A DNA stretch of 64,000 nt from CAXXOK01 sp963678055 (GTDB lineage Bacteria; Bacillota; Clostridia; Christensenellales; Aristaeellaceae). A model generated the notes under the pieces. It saw only the letters and a list, made by a program, of their open reading frames with translations, was not told the DNA's origin and did no database searches. Of the stretch, positions 23,985 to 31,550 are shown one piece after another (positions within the stretch are counted from its first letter, which is position 1; each line of letters starts with the position of its first letter). The translations under genes and the position numbers were made by a program. The DNA is taken from the NCBI GenBank assembly GCA_963678055.1, contig OY782679.1:620001-684000 (forward strand), given 5' to 3'.

Positions 23985-25688
23985 ATGACGAGCCAAAAAG
24001 TACTCATCGTCGGCGGAGTTGCGGGCGGCGCTTCTGCAGCAGCCAGGCTGCGCAGGCTTGACGAACAGGCGGAGATTATTCTGTTTGAACGGGGAGAGTA
24101 TATCTCCTTTGCCAACTGCGGCCTGCCCTACTATATCGGCGGCGAGATTACTGATAAGGATGAACTGACCCTGCAAACCCCGCGCAGCTTCCATGCGCGT
24201 TTCAATGTGGATGTGCGCGCCCAAAGCGAAGTGACAGCTATAGATAGAGAGCATAAAACCGTAAGCGTTGTCAACCACCAGAGTGGAGAGCGCTATGAAG
24301 AAAGCTACGATCAGCTGGTTCTGTCCATGGGTGCCGAGCCTGTGGTCCCGCCGATTGACGGCATTACACATGACAAAGTATTTACCTTGCGCAATATTCC
24401 CGACACCTATAAGATTAAGGATTATATCCTTCGCGAAGACCCGCATACGGCTGTTGTAGTCGGCGGCGGGTATATCGGCGTGGAAATGGCCGAAAACCTG
24501 CACAGTGCAGGCCTTGAGGTCACGATGGTAGAAATGCTCGACCAGGTGATTGCGCCGCTGGACTATGATATGGCTGCCGATGTGCACAACCATATTATCG
24601 ACAAGGGCGTTAATTTGATGCTCAAGACCACCGTGAAAGCCGTAGAGGAACATGGTAATCACCTGAACGTGATTTTGGACAAGGGCGAAGTGCCGGCGGA
24701 TATGGTGATTCTCGCCATCGGCGTGCGTCCGGAAAGCCGCATTGCCAAGGAAGCCGGGTTGACCGTAAGCTCCCGTGGCGCGATTGTCGTCACCGATGAC
24801 ATGCGCACCAATGACCCGGCAATCTTTGCCGTTGGCGATGCTGTACAGGTGACCGATTTTATCACCCACGAACAAACGCTCATCCCGCTGGCCGGACCGG
24901 CCAATAAGCAGGGGCGCATTGCCGCCGATAACGTGGCCGGAGGCGACAGCCGCTACACCGGTACCCAGGGATCGGCCATTTTGAAGGTGTTTGACATGAC
25001 GGTCGCCACCACCGGCATCAACGAAAAGACCGCCAAACGTCTGGAGCTTAACTACGATAAATCCTTTACCTATTCAGCCAGCCACGCCAGCTATTATCCC
25101 GGCGCGGAAAGCATGGCCGTGAAGGTTGTGTTTGAAAAAGGTACGGGCAAAATCCTCGGCGGGCAAATTGTGGGCTACGAGGGCGTAGATAAGCGCATTG
25201 ATGTGCTGGCGACTGCGATCCGCTTTGGCGCGACCGCTGAAGACCTGACGAAGCTGGAGCTGGCATACGCGCCGCCGTACTCGTCGGCCAAAGACCCGGT
25301 CAATATGGCAGGGTTCGTCATCCAGAACCTGCTGACCGGCAAAGTAAAGAACTTCCACTGGAACGATGTGCAAGATCTGCCCCGCGACGGCAGCGTGACG
25401 CTTTTGGATACCCGGTCCCGCGGCGAATACCGGGATGGGCATATCGACGGCTTTATCAATATCTCGGTGGACAAACTGCGCGAGCATATGGATGAACTGG
25501 ACAAGTCAAAGCCCGTGTACCTGACCTGCCGGGTTGGCCTGCGCGGGTATGTGGCCGCGCGCATTCTTTCGCAGAACGGCTTTGAGGTGTATAACCTTTC
25601 CGGCGGATATCGCCTGTACTCCAGCATTTTCGGCGATGTGCCTGTCAGCACCGTGAACTTAAACCCCGAAACGCAGCGGCCGGAATAG
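23985..25688 (+). CDS. CoA-disulfide reductase / NAD(P)H sulfur reductase with a C-terminal rhodanese domain
   Basis: Start chosen at ATG 23985, with GAGGAGG eight bases before. The roughly 567-residue protein has the FAD fold (VLIVGGVAGGASAAARLRR) and the redox cysteine of the CoADR/Nox family in SFANCGLPYY (Cys45). It continues with a second Rossmann fold (AVVVGGGYIGVEMAENL), the FAD ending FAVGDAVQV and the dimer domain. It ends in a rhodanese domain (about 465-550: LLDTRSRGEYRDGHIDG, catalytic Cys in LTCRVGLRGY). CoADR-rhodanese fusions reduce CoA persulfide and polysulfide to sulfide. In Pyrococcus the related Nsr works beside the Mbx complex, whose homologue starts at 27668. Confidence 0.9.
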   Translation: MTSQKVLIVGGVAGGASAAARLRRLDEQAEIILFERGEYISFANCGLPYYIGGEITDKDELTLQTPRSFHARFNVDVRAQSEVTAIDREHKTVSVVNHQSGERYEESYDQLVLSMGAEPVVPPIDGITHDKVFTLRNIPDTYKIKDYILREDPHTAVVVGGGYIGVEMAENLHSAGLEVTMVEMLDQVIAPLDYDMAADVHNHIIDKGVNLMLKTTVKAVEEHGNHLNVILDKGEVPADMVILAIGVRPESRIAKEAGLTVSSRGAIVVTDDMRTNDPAIFAVGDAVQVTDFITHEQTLIPLAGPANKQGRIAADNVAGGDSRYTGTQGSAILKVFDMTVATTGINEKTAKRLELNYDKSFTYSASHASYYPGAESMAVKVVFEKGTGKILGGQIVGYEGVDKRIDVLATAIRFGATAEDLTKLELAYAPPYSSAKDPVNMAGFVIQNLLTGKVKNFHWNDVQDLPRDGSVTLLDTRSRGEYRDGHIDGFINISVDKLREHMDELDKSKPVYLTCRVGLRGYVAARILSQNGFEVYNLSGGYRLYSSIFGDVPVSTVNLNPETQRPE

Positions 25689-25726
25689 CCCCCGTTTCGT
25701 ATTTTCATCGTATTCTCATTAAAATT

Positions 25727-25761
25727 AAACCATCCGCCGGTTGTCCGCGCGGATGGTTTTT
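25727..25761. terminator. Bidirectional terminator
   Basis: AAACCATCCGC and GCGGATGGTTTTT form a stem with T-runs on both strands, between the converging CoADR and DUF1836 genes. Confidence 0.8.
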
Positions 25762-25778
25762 GCTATGATGAACAAGGT

Positions 25779-26324
25779 TCACTTTTTCTTTGGCGATTTT
25801 GGGTCTTCGGTTTTGCTGTCCTTGGGGACGGGCGCAGGCTTTTTCGCCTGAGACTTGTCTTCGTAGAGCAGCGTGCTGCACAGCAGCTGGTAGGCCGCGC
25901 CTTGCACCGCGCAGACCATGAGCGGCTGCGGCTGCAAGTTGCCGATGGCGGCAAACACCGCCTGCTCCGTTTGGCAGAAGCTTTCGTAGTGCGCCTGCAT
26001 GGAGACACCCTCTTGTGGCTGCACCAGCGTTTTCATGGCTTCGGCTGAAATGGACTGCTTGAGCACGCAGATCATCAGCAGTTGCGCCAGCTGTTCCCGT
26101 CCGTATTTTTTAGCGACAGGGCGTTCTACCAGGCCGATTTTCACATAGTTATTCACCATCGACGGGGTGAAAATACGGTCGGTATTGATGAACAGGTCGC
26201 GGCAGCTGCGCTCGATAAAGGTAATGACCTGATCCATGTACAGCCCCAGATCCGGGATTAACTCCCAAGGCATGGGCTGAAACGCTTTCAAGCTTGCGGT
26301 GAAATCTTGCTGTCTGTCTGCCAT
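25779..26324 (-). CDS. DUF1836 protein, putative DNA-binding regulator
   Basis: Start chosen at ATG 26324, with GGAGG seven bases upstream. The product (181 residues) has the DUF1836 pattern: RIFTPSMVNNYVKIGLVERPVAKKYGREQLAQLLMICVLKQ, which resembles a MerR-like winged helix. The tail is Lys/Pro/Ser-rich (SKTEDPKSPKKK). Members are widespread in Firmicutes and probably regulatory, but no function is established to my knowledge. It faces the CoADR gene across a terminator and is divergent from the SGNH hydrolase. Confidence 0.75.
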   Translation of the reverse strand: MADRQQDFTASLKAFQPMPWELIPDLGLYMDQVITFIERSCRDLFINTDRIFTPSMVNNYVKIGLVERPVAKKYGREQLAQLLMICVLKQSISAEAMKTLVQPQEGVSMQAHYESFCQTEQAVFAAIGNLQPQPLMVCAVQGAAYQLLCSTLLYEDKSQAKKPAPVPKDSKTEDPKSPKKK

Positions 26325-26428
26325 GGTGTCGCCTCCGTACCGTATACCTGTGACCATTTTCGGACCCTCTATTATTGCTTACAGTATAACACATATTGTA
26401 AAATAGTTCAAGCGATAGAGATAACCAC

Positions 26429-26457
26429 TTGACAAACATTACGATGTAGCGTAATCT
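26429..26457 (+). promoter_or_regulatory. Promoter and operator of the SGNH hydrolase gene
   Basis: TTGACA (26429-26434) and TAATCT (26452-26457) are 17 bases apart. The spacer and -10 hold the dyad ATTACG-N6-CGTAAT. The element TTGACAA, then GCGTAAT over the -10, recurs as TTGACAA, TCGTAAT in the promoter at 27245, so one regulator may bind both. Confidence 0.6.
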
Positions 26458-26491
26458 GGTAATAGATACTAGATATTAAGGATGTGTACCT

Positions 26492-27181
26492 ATGTTCAAC
26501 ACAGAGATTCAAGTCTGGGGAGATTCCATCGCAGTCGGCATTACTTATAACGAACGACGGCAGCGGTACGTGATCTCCAAAGAGCGCTGCCCCAAGCGAA
26601 TCTCGGATGAGTTGGACTTAAAGGTCGTCAACAACTCCAAAATGGGCGCAACCGTGCTGGACGGTCTGGAACGCTTTGAAGCCGCGACTCCGGTAGAAGG
26701 CGCGCTGTGCGTGCTGGAATACGGCGGCAACGATTGCAATATGGACTGGGAAGAGGTTTCCAAAAACCCCGACCAGCCACCCCGCGCAAAAGTGGAGCTT
26801 TCGGTCTTTTCTCAAAAGCTGGAGGAGTTTATTCAAAAGATTGAGCAAAAGGGCATGAAAGCCATGCTTATCACACCGCTGCCGCTGCACGCGGAAAAGT
26901 TTTTCAACTGGGTTTGCCAGGGGCTGGATCGCGATGCGATTTTAAAGGCGATTGGCGAGGTGCAAAACATTTACGGCTGGCAGGAACGCTACGCCAATGC
27001 CGTGCGTAACGTGGCCGCCAAAACCAAAACCCCGCTGCTGGACCTACGGGATGCGATGCTGGCCAACAAGGAGTATCCAAACCTCGTCTGCCGCGATGGC
27101 ATGCACCTGGAGGACGCTGGATACCGCTTTGTGGCCGATACGCTGCTGCGTAGAATGCGGCTGATACCCGGCTGCGCGTAA
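26492..27181 (+). CDS. SGNH/GDSL-type esterase or lipase
   Basis: The 229-residue cytoplasmic protein has the four SGNH blocks: VWGDSIAVG with the nucleophile serine at 12, GATVLDGLERF with the block II glycine, EYGGNDC near 78-83, and CRDGMHLEDAGY with the Asp-His pair near 203-206. Such enzymes hydrolyse esters (acyl groups on sugars, lipids or small thioesters). It has no signal peptide. It has its own promoter, resembling that of the ArsR-led cluster, and a strong terminator, so it is a single-gene unit probably co-regulated with that cluster. Confidence 0.82.
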   Translation: MFNTEIQVWGDSIAVGITYNERRQRYVISKERCPKRISDELDLKVVNNSKMGATVLDGLERFEAATPVEGALCVLEYGGNDCNMDWEEVSKNPDQPPRAKVELSVFSQKLEEFIQKIEQKGMKAMLITPLPLHAEKFFNWVCQGLDRDAILKAIGEVQNIYGWQERYANAVRNVAAKTKTPLLDLRDAMLANKEYPNLVCRDGMHLEDAGYRFVADTLLRRMRLIPGCA

Positions 27182-27197
27182 ACAGAATTTGCAATCA

Positions 27198-27220
27198 AGA
27201 GCCGTCAGGCTCTTTTTTTT
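27198..27220 (+). terminator. Terminator of the SGNH hydrolase gene
   Basis: AGAGCC, loop GTCA, GGCTCT followed by eight Ts; a textbook intrinsic terminator. Confidence 0.85.
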
Positions 27221-27244
27221 GTGCTGTTTTTTTAATCGACTCCA

Positions 27245-27273
27245 TTGACAACTAAATCGTTATATCGTAATAT
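27245..27273 (+). promoter_or_regulatory. Promoter and operator of the ArsR-Mbx cluster
   Basis: TTGACA (27245-27250), 17-base spacer, TAATAT (27268-27273). The spacer and -10 carry ATCGTTAT followed by ATCGTAAT, which resembles the operator at 26429-26457. It lies about 70 bases before the arsR-like gene and is the only clear promoter before the 13-gene membrane complex. Confidence 0.6.
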
Positions 27274-27340
27274 ACAAATATACTAATGGGTATGTTATGC
27301 CCAAAATCGCCAAATAATTAACAATCTTTACCGTGAAGAG

Positions 27341-27640
27341 GTGTTTGTCATCAAGGACGCTAAGGAAAGGCTGCAGCAGGTGACCAAGACGGCGGAGCTG
27401 CTCAAGGTTATCTCCCATCCAGTCAGGCTATGCATTATCAAAGGGCTGATCATCGAACCCGGTTGCAATGTCTCAAAGATCAAGGGGTGTCTGGATATGC
27501 CACAGTCTACCGTGTCCCAGCACCTGGCCAAGCTCAAAGCCGCCAACATTGTGGAGGGCGTGCGCAACGGCCTGGAGGTTAATTATTACGTTGTCAATCA
27601 AGATGTGAAAAAAATTGTCGACTGTCTCATTACGGACTGA
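27341..27640 (+). CDS. ArsR-family regulator at the head of the Mbx-like cluster
   Basis: GTG at 27341 is the only usable start, although the GAAGAG before it is closer than ideal. The 99-residue protein is a winged helix of the ArsR/SmtB type: LLKVISHPVRLCIIKGL, then the recognition helix PQSTVSQHLAKLKAANIV and wing GLEVNYYVV. The classical metal-binding ELCVCDL box is absent. Instead there are cysteines in the second and fourth helices (RLC, EPGC, KGC) and one near the C-terminus (IVDC). That spacing is reminiscent of the persulfide sensors SqrR and BigR. It is 27 bases before the first cluster gene and probably represses the operon. Confidence 0.82.
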   Translation: MFVIKDAKERLQQVTKTAELLKVISHPVRLCIIKGLIIEPGCNVSKIKGCLDMPQSTVSQHLAKLKAANIVEGVRNGLEVNYYVVNQDVKKIVDCLITD

Positions 27641-27667
27641 CACATTAAAAAAGAAGGAAGACAAGCT

Positions 27668-28153
27668 ATGAGAAAATGGATTTCCACGTTTCTTGTTGTG
27701 TGGCTTACGTGGGTGCTGATTGCAGGCTTCACCCTGCCGGAAGTGCTGCTGGGCGGCGCGGTGGCGCTGGTGCTGTCGCTATTGATTGCGCGGTATGTCA
27801 GCTACGCATTTACGCTGCAGGGGATTGCAGGGGTGTTTCGGTTCCTCTTTGTGTTTATCCCTGTATTTTTGTACAAGCTGATATTGGCAAACCTTGATAT
27901 TGCCTACCGGGTCTTAAGCCCCAGGCTGCCCATCAACCCGAAAATCGTGAAGGTGCCTACGCAGCTCAAAGGCGATTTTCAAAAGCTGCTGCTGGCCAAT
28001 GCCATTACCCTGACGCCGGGAACGCTGACGCTGGATGTGGAAGACGACGGCCTGCTGATTCACTGGGTGAATGCAAAGGGCGAAAGCGAAGCGGATTTCA
28101 AAAAAGCAATTTCACAGGACTTTGAAGTGCTGCTGGGAGGGAAAGCCGAATGA
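27668..28153 (+). CDS. mnhE: Mrp antiporter subunit E-like (MbxA-type)
   Basis: First gene of the 13-gene complex. The 161-residue protein has two N-terminal helices (WISTFLVVWLTWVLIAGF, VLLGGAVALVLSLLIARYVSY), a third helix, and a soluble domain with LLANAITLTPGTLTLDVEDDGLLIHWV, the conserved core of MnhE/MrpE. In Mrp antiporters this subunit helps assemble the Na+/H+ translocation module. A GAAGGAAG site precedes ATG. Its stop overlaps the next start by four bases. Confidence 0.9.
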   Translation: MRKWISTFLVVWLTWVLIAGFTLPEVLLGGAVALVLSLLIARYVSYAFTLQGIAGVFRFLFVFIPVFLYKLILANLDIAYRVLSPRLPINPKIVKVPTQLKGDFQKLLLANAITLTPGTLTLDVEDDGLLIHWVNAKGESEADFKKAISQDFEVLLGGKAE

Positions 28154-28404
28154 GTGTCAACTTAATTGTGTTTATCCTAATCGGCATCGGCGTGCTGTTT
28201 GCTGTAATCCGCCTGCTGCTTGGGCCAACGGTGTTTGACCGCGTGGTGGGGCTGGATACGCTCAACATTATCATCACGGCGTTGATCGCGTTTTTGGCGT
28301 TTGTATTTAAAAACGCTCTGTACCTGGACATTGCGCTGGCCTACGGTATTCTCTCCTTTATTGAGACCGTGCTGTTTGCCAGATTTTTGGAGGGTAAACA
28401 GTGA
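28150..28404 (+). CDS. mnhF: Mrp antiporter subunit F-like (MbxB-type)
   Basis: An 84-residue, three-helix protein with the MnhF core: RLLLGPTVFDRVVGLDTLNIIITALI and YLDIALAYGILSFIETVLFARFLE. It contributes to the sodium/proton module of Mrp-type complexes. The start overlaps the previous stop (ATGA), and the stop overlaps the next start. Confidence 0.9.
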   Translation: MSVNLIVFILIGIGVLFAVIRLLLGPTVFDRVVGLDTLNIIITALIAFLAFVFKNALYLDIALAYGILSFIETVLFARFLEGKQ

Positions 28405-28709
28405 TGAATATTTTAGGCTATATTTTTATGATCCTTGGGGGCATATTCCTGGCCCTTGGCGGGTTTGGCGTGTTCCGCATGCCGGATGTGTTTAACCGCA
28501 TTCAGGCGGGCACGAAAGCAACCACGCTGGGTGCGTTTTCCATGCTGCTTGGCGTTGGGCTTGCTAACCCAAGCTGGCTTGTAAAAGCGCTGCTCATCAT
28601 TGTGTTCATTGCCATTACCAACCCGGTGGGCAGCTCTGCGCTGGCACGGGCGGCGTACAAGAAAAACGTAAAACAATACGCAAAAGAAAACGGAAAGGCG
28701 GGTGAGTAG
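28404..28709 (+). CDS. mnhG: Mrp antiporter subunit G-like (MbxC-type)
   Basis: Starts at ATG 28404 (a GTG at 28401 is also possible; GGAGGG serves either). About 101 residues with three helices and the MnhG signature LALGGFGVFRMPDVFNRIQAGTKATTLGAF. It continues ITNPVGSSALARAAYK. Small membrane subunit of the Mrp module, translationally coupled to its neighbours. Confidence 0.9.
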   Translation: MNILGYIFMILGGIFLALGGFGVFRMPDVFNRIQAGTKATTLGAFSMLLGVGLANPSWLVKALLIIVFIAITNPVGSSALARAAYKKNVKQYAKENGKAGE

Positions 28710-28710
28710 C

Positions 28711-28965
28711 ATGGACGTCATGGAACTGCTGGAACTTGCCATGGGCATTGTGATGGTCGTGCTTGGCATTGTTGCCATCAACGCCAAAAAGAAGATCACA
28801 TCGGTGATTATGCTGTCGGCTATCAGTATGCTGGCGGTCGTGCTGTTTGTTGTCATGCGCGCGCCGGACGTGGCTATCACCGAGGCCGTTATCGGCTCCG
28901 GGCTGGTTACGGTGCTCTTTGTGTTTACCCTCTTTACCAAGAAGAATGAAGGTGAAGACGTATGA
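28711..28965 (+). CDS. Membrane-bound hydrogenase/Mrp subunit D-like (DUF4040, MbxD-type)
   Basis: Start chosen at ATG 28711 after GGCGGGTGAG; a GTG at 28702 is in frame. The 84-residue protein has three helices and the DUF4040 pattern AINAKKKITSVIMLSAISMLAVVLFVVMRAPDVAITEAVIGSGL. This matches MbhD and the C-terminal part of MrpA. In Mrp-containing respiratory complexes it forms part of the ion channel; the APDVAxTEAxxG motif is the conserved helix of the family. Confidence 0.85.
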   Translation: MDVMELLELAMGIVMVVLGIVAINAKKKITSVIMLSAISMLAVVLFVVMRAPDVAITEAVIGSGLVTVLFVFTLFTKKNEGEDV

Positions 28966-29762
28966 AACAAGTCGTATCCATTCTTTTGGTACTCGCGCTT
29001 GGTGCGTTTATCTTCATCGCGCTGTATTTTAGCGATGCATCGCCCCTGCAGTTTACGCCCTTTGGTGAGGCAGATGTAAGCGGCCGCGTATCGCAGGGCT
29101 ACCTTGACAAAAATGTGACCGCATCGGGCGAAGCGGCCGCGCTGACGGAAACCGAAACCACCGCAGCTGAACCCGGCGCGATCGTGTTTGGCGAAACCAA
29201 GGACGCGGAAACCGGCTCGGCCAACATGGTGACCTCCATCGTGGTCAACTATCGCTCGTTTGATACCCTGGGCGAGGTCACGGTCCTGTTTGTGGCGGCA
29301 CTTGGCGTAGGGCTGTTGCTCACCGGCAAACGCAGGCAGAAAGGGGCCTACGAAGCAAGCTTTATTTTAAAACACGGCGCACGCATGGTATTTGGCATCA
29401 TGATGGTCTTCGGCGTGTACGTGTTCACCCACGGTCACCTGACCCCCGGCGGGGGCTTCCCCGGCGGCAGTATCATCGCTGCGGCGATACTGCTGCTCTA
29501 CATTGCCGATAATGAGTTCCAACTGAAGGTGAAAGCCTTTAAAGCTGCTGAGGGCGTTGCAGGCTCGCTGTATGTCATCGCGGGGCTTTTAGGGCTGATC
29601 ATCGGCGGGTATTTCCTGCAAAACATCCTGCCCACGGGCGTGGTTGGCGAGCTGGTAAGCGCCGGCATCATCCCGATTGTTTATATCCTGATCGGCCTTA
29701 AGGTCGGCAGCGAGCTGTCCGGCGTAATCGCGGGCTTTGCCACAGAGGAGGAAGCAGAATGA
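28962..29762 (+). CDS. Fused MbhE/MnhB-like subunit (MbxF-type)
   Basis: The 266-residue protein joins two parts. Residues 1-110 have one N-terminal helix, an exported loop rich in Thr/Glu/Ala (about 40-80) and NMVTSIVVNYRSFDTLGEVTVLFVAALGV, as in MbhE and the end of MrpA. Residues 115-266 form MnhB, with HGHLTPGGGFPGGSIIAAAILLLYIAD and four helices. The fusion accounts for the complex having 13 rather than 14 genes. The alanine/threonine-rich outer loop is longer than I would expect and may be lineage-specific. Confidence 0.85.
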   Translation: MKQVVSILLVLALGAFIFIALYFSDASPLQFTPFGEADVSGRVSQGYLDKNVTASGEAAALTETETTAAEPGAIVFGETKDAETGSANMVTSIVVNYRSFDTLGEVTVLFVAALGVGLLLTGKRRQKGAYEASFILKHGARMVFGIMMVFGVYVFTHGHLTPGGGFPGGSIIAAAILLLYIADNEFQLKVKAFKAAEGVAGSLYVIAGLLGLIIGGYFLQNILPTGVVGELVSAGIIPIVYILIGLKVGSELSGVIAGFATEEEAE

Positions 29763-30106
29763 TACAGTATGTTTCCATTGCGCTGATGCTGGTCGGTATA
29801 TACGGTCTGCTGACACAGAAAAATGTCATCAAGCTGATTGTATCGCTGAACATTTTCGAGGTTGGCATCAACGTGTTTATCATCTCGGTGGGGTATGTTG
29901 CAGGCGGTATTGCGCCTATCCTCACCTCGCAGAACAATACCTCCGCGCTGCTGTTTGTCGATCCGCTGCCACAGGCACTGGTGCTGACTTCCATCGTCAT
30001 CGGCGTTGGTGTAACCGCGCTGGCGCTGGCGTTTGCGCGCAGACTGCACAAGCAGTACGGAACCTATAATCTGGATGAAATGGAGGGCGAATCGGATGTT
30101 GCTTGA
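29759..30106 (+). CDS. mnhC: Mrp antiporter subunit C-like (NuoK-type, MbxG)
   Basis: The 115-residue protein has three helices and the NuoK/MnhC motifs IKLIVSLNIFEVGINVFII (with the functional glutamate in the second helix) and DPLPQALVLTSIVIGVGVTALALAFARRLH. In complex I and Mrp this subunit bridges the ion channels. It overlaps its neighbours at both ends (ATGA at the start; 11 bases with the next gene). Confidence 0.92.
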   Translation: MIQYVSIALMLVGIYGLLTQKNVIKLIVSLNIFEVGINVFIISVGYVAGGIAPILTSQNNTSALLFVDPLPQALVLTSIVIGVGVTALALAFARRLHKQYGTYNLDEMEGESDVA

Positions 30107-31550
30107 TATTTTGCAAAACCCAGTCCTCCTGATTGCCGTTCCGCTGCTGTTTGCGTTCCTGGCGGTGTTCCTCAAAAAGATCGCCAAAGGGCTGCTTGGT
30201 CTGGCTGTCGTGCTGAATACGGCTGTGGCCGTGCTGATCGCTTTACTGTATAACGGTTTGACGATTGTTGAACTGGGCGGCTTTACGCCCCCGTTTGGTA
30301 TTAGTCTGGTGCTGGACGATCTATCCCTGATCGGCGTGGTGGTGCTCAATGTACTGTTTGCGCTGATTCTGCTGCTGTCGGGCAAGCAGGTGAAGGGCTA
30401 TGCTACGGTGCTGCTGGTATCGCTGGCAGCGCTCAACGGGATTATCCTCACAGGGGACCTGTTTAACCTGTTCGTGTTTTTGGAAATCGCGGCCATCGCG
30501 GCCTACATCTTCACGGCTATGGATAAGGGCTTTAAACACTCGTTTAACTACCTGGTCATCGGGACGCTCGGTTCGGGGCTGTACCTGTTTGGCATCATGC
30601 TTCTGTACAACATCTTCGGCTCGCTGAACATGTTTGATATTCAGGCAAAGCTTGCGGGCATGGAGGGCGCGGATGCAAACGCACTGATGCTCCCACTGGT
30701 GCTGATCTTCGCCGGACTTTCAGTGGAAGCCAAGCTCATGCCGTTTGGCGGCTGGGTGCAGGGCGTACTGCGAAAAGCAAACGCCTTGGTCGGCACATTG
30801 ATCGTATCAGGCTATGCGCTGGCAGTGCTTTTAGCGGTCGGCCGGCTGATGGATACGGTATTTATGATGAGCGACGCGGTACTGATCGCCTTTACGGCGG
30901 TGGCTGTGGGCACGCTGATCTTTGCCGAAGCTTCGGCATTTTCCAAAACAAAGCTCCGCGAGATTCTGCTGTTTTCCTCGGTGGCACAGGCAGGCCTCGT
31001 GGTGCTGTTATTCCTGTACGGATTGACCGTGCCCGCCGTGCTGGTACTGCTTGGCAATGTGGTGTCCAAGCTTGTGCTGTTCACGGTCGCGGCAAAGTTT
31101 GCAAAGGACCTGAAAACCGATACCGTGGAAGAACTGAAAGGCGTATTTGTGAAAGCACCGCTGACGGGCATCGGGTTCACGGTTGCGGCCATGTCGCTGA
31201 TCGGCCTACCGCTGTTTTACGGCTTTGTTGCTAAGATCAATGCGCTGGTCGGGCTGTTTGATGCAGGCAATGTGTGGCTGCCGATTGTCATCCTTGCGAT
31301 GGCAGTGGTCGAAGGCGCGTACTTTGTCCGCATCCTCACCACGCTGTGGAATGCCGGGGAAGAGGGCGAGGTATCGTCCGAGACAAACCTCAAGGCATAT
31401 GACATGAGCGGGTTCAAGCTCGTCGGCATCGTATCGATAGTGATCGCGATTGTGCTTGTTGCCCTTGGCGTTTTGCCAATTCTGAACATCAAGCAGTTTT
31501 TCGCGGTCGATTTCATGACCTTTGTACAGCAGCTGCTGGGGGGTATGTAA
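30096..31550 (+). CDS. mnhD: Mrp antiporter subunit D-like, proton-conducting channel (MbxH)
   Basis: Start chosen at ATG 30096 with GGAGGG nine bases before, overlapping the mnhC stop. The 484-residue protein has about 14 helices in the NuoL/M/N antiporter fold. It has the key glutamate in the LTGDLFNLFVFLEIAAIAAYI helix, the lysine-bearing segment in VEAKLMPFGGWVQGVLRKAN and a second conserved lysine in FSKTKLREILLFSSVAQAG. It carries protons or sodium ions when electron transfer drives conformational change in the complex. It is followed directly by a second such channel. Confidence 0.92.
   Translation: MLLDILQNPVLLIAVPLLFAFLAVFLKKIAKGLLGLAVVLNTAVAVLIALLYNGLTIVELGGFTPPFGISLVLDDLSLIGVVVLNVLFALILLLSGKQVKGYATVLLVSLAALNGIILTGDLFNLFVFLEIAAIAAYIFTAMDKGFKHSFNYLVIGTLGSGLYLFGIMLLYNIFGSLNMFDIQAKLAGMEGADANALMLPLVLIFAGLSVEAKLMPFGGWVQGVLRKANALVGTLIVSGYALAVLLAVGRLMDTVFMMSDAVLIAFTAVAVGTLIFAEASAFSKTKLREILLFSSVAQAGLVVLLFLYGLTVPAVLVLLGNVVSKLVLFTVAAKFAKDLKTDTVEELKGVFVKAPLTGIGFTVAAMSLIGLPLFYGFVAKINALVGLFDAGNVWLPIVILAMAVVEGAYFVRILTTLWNAGEEGEVSSETNLKAYDMSGFKLVGIVSIVIAIVLVALGVLPILNIKQFFAVDFMTFVQQLLGGM

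Noticed and set aside
23955..24875. Minus-strand reading frame opposite the CoADR fusion
   Set aside because: Antisense to clear FAD and redox-cysteine motifs.
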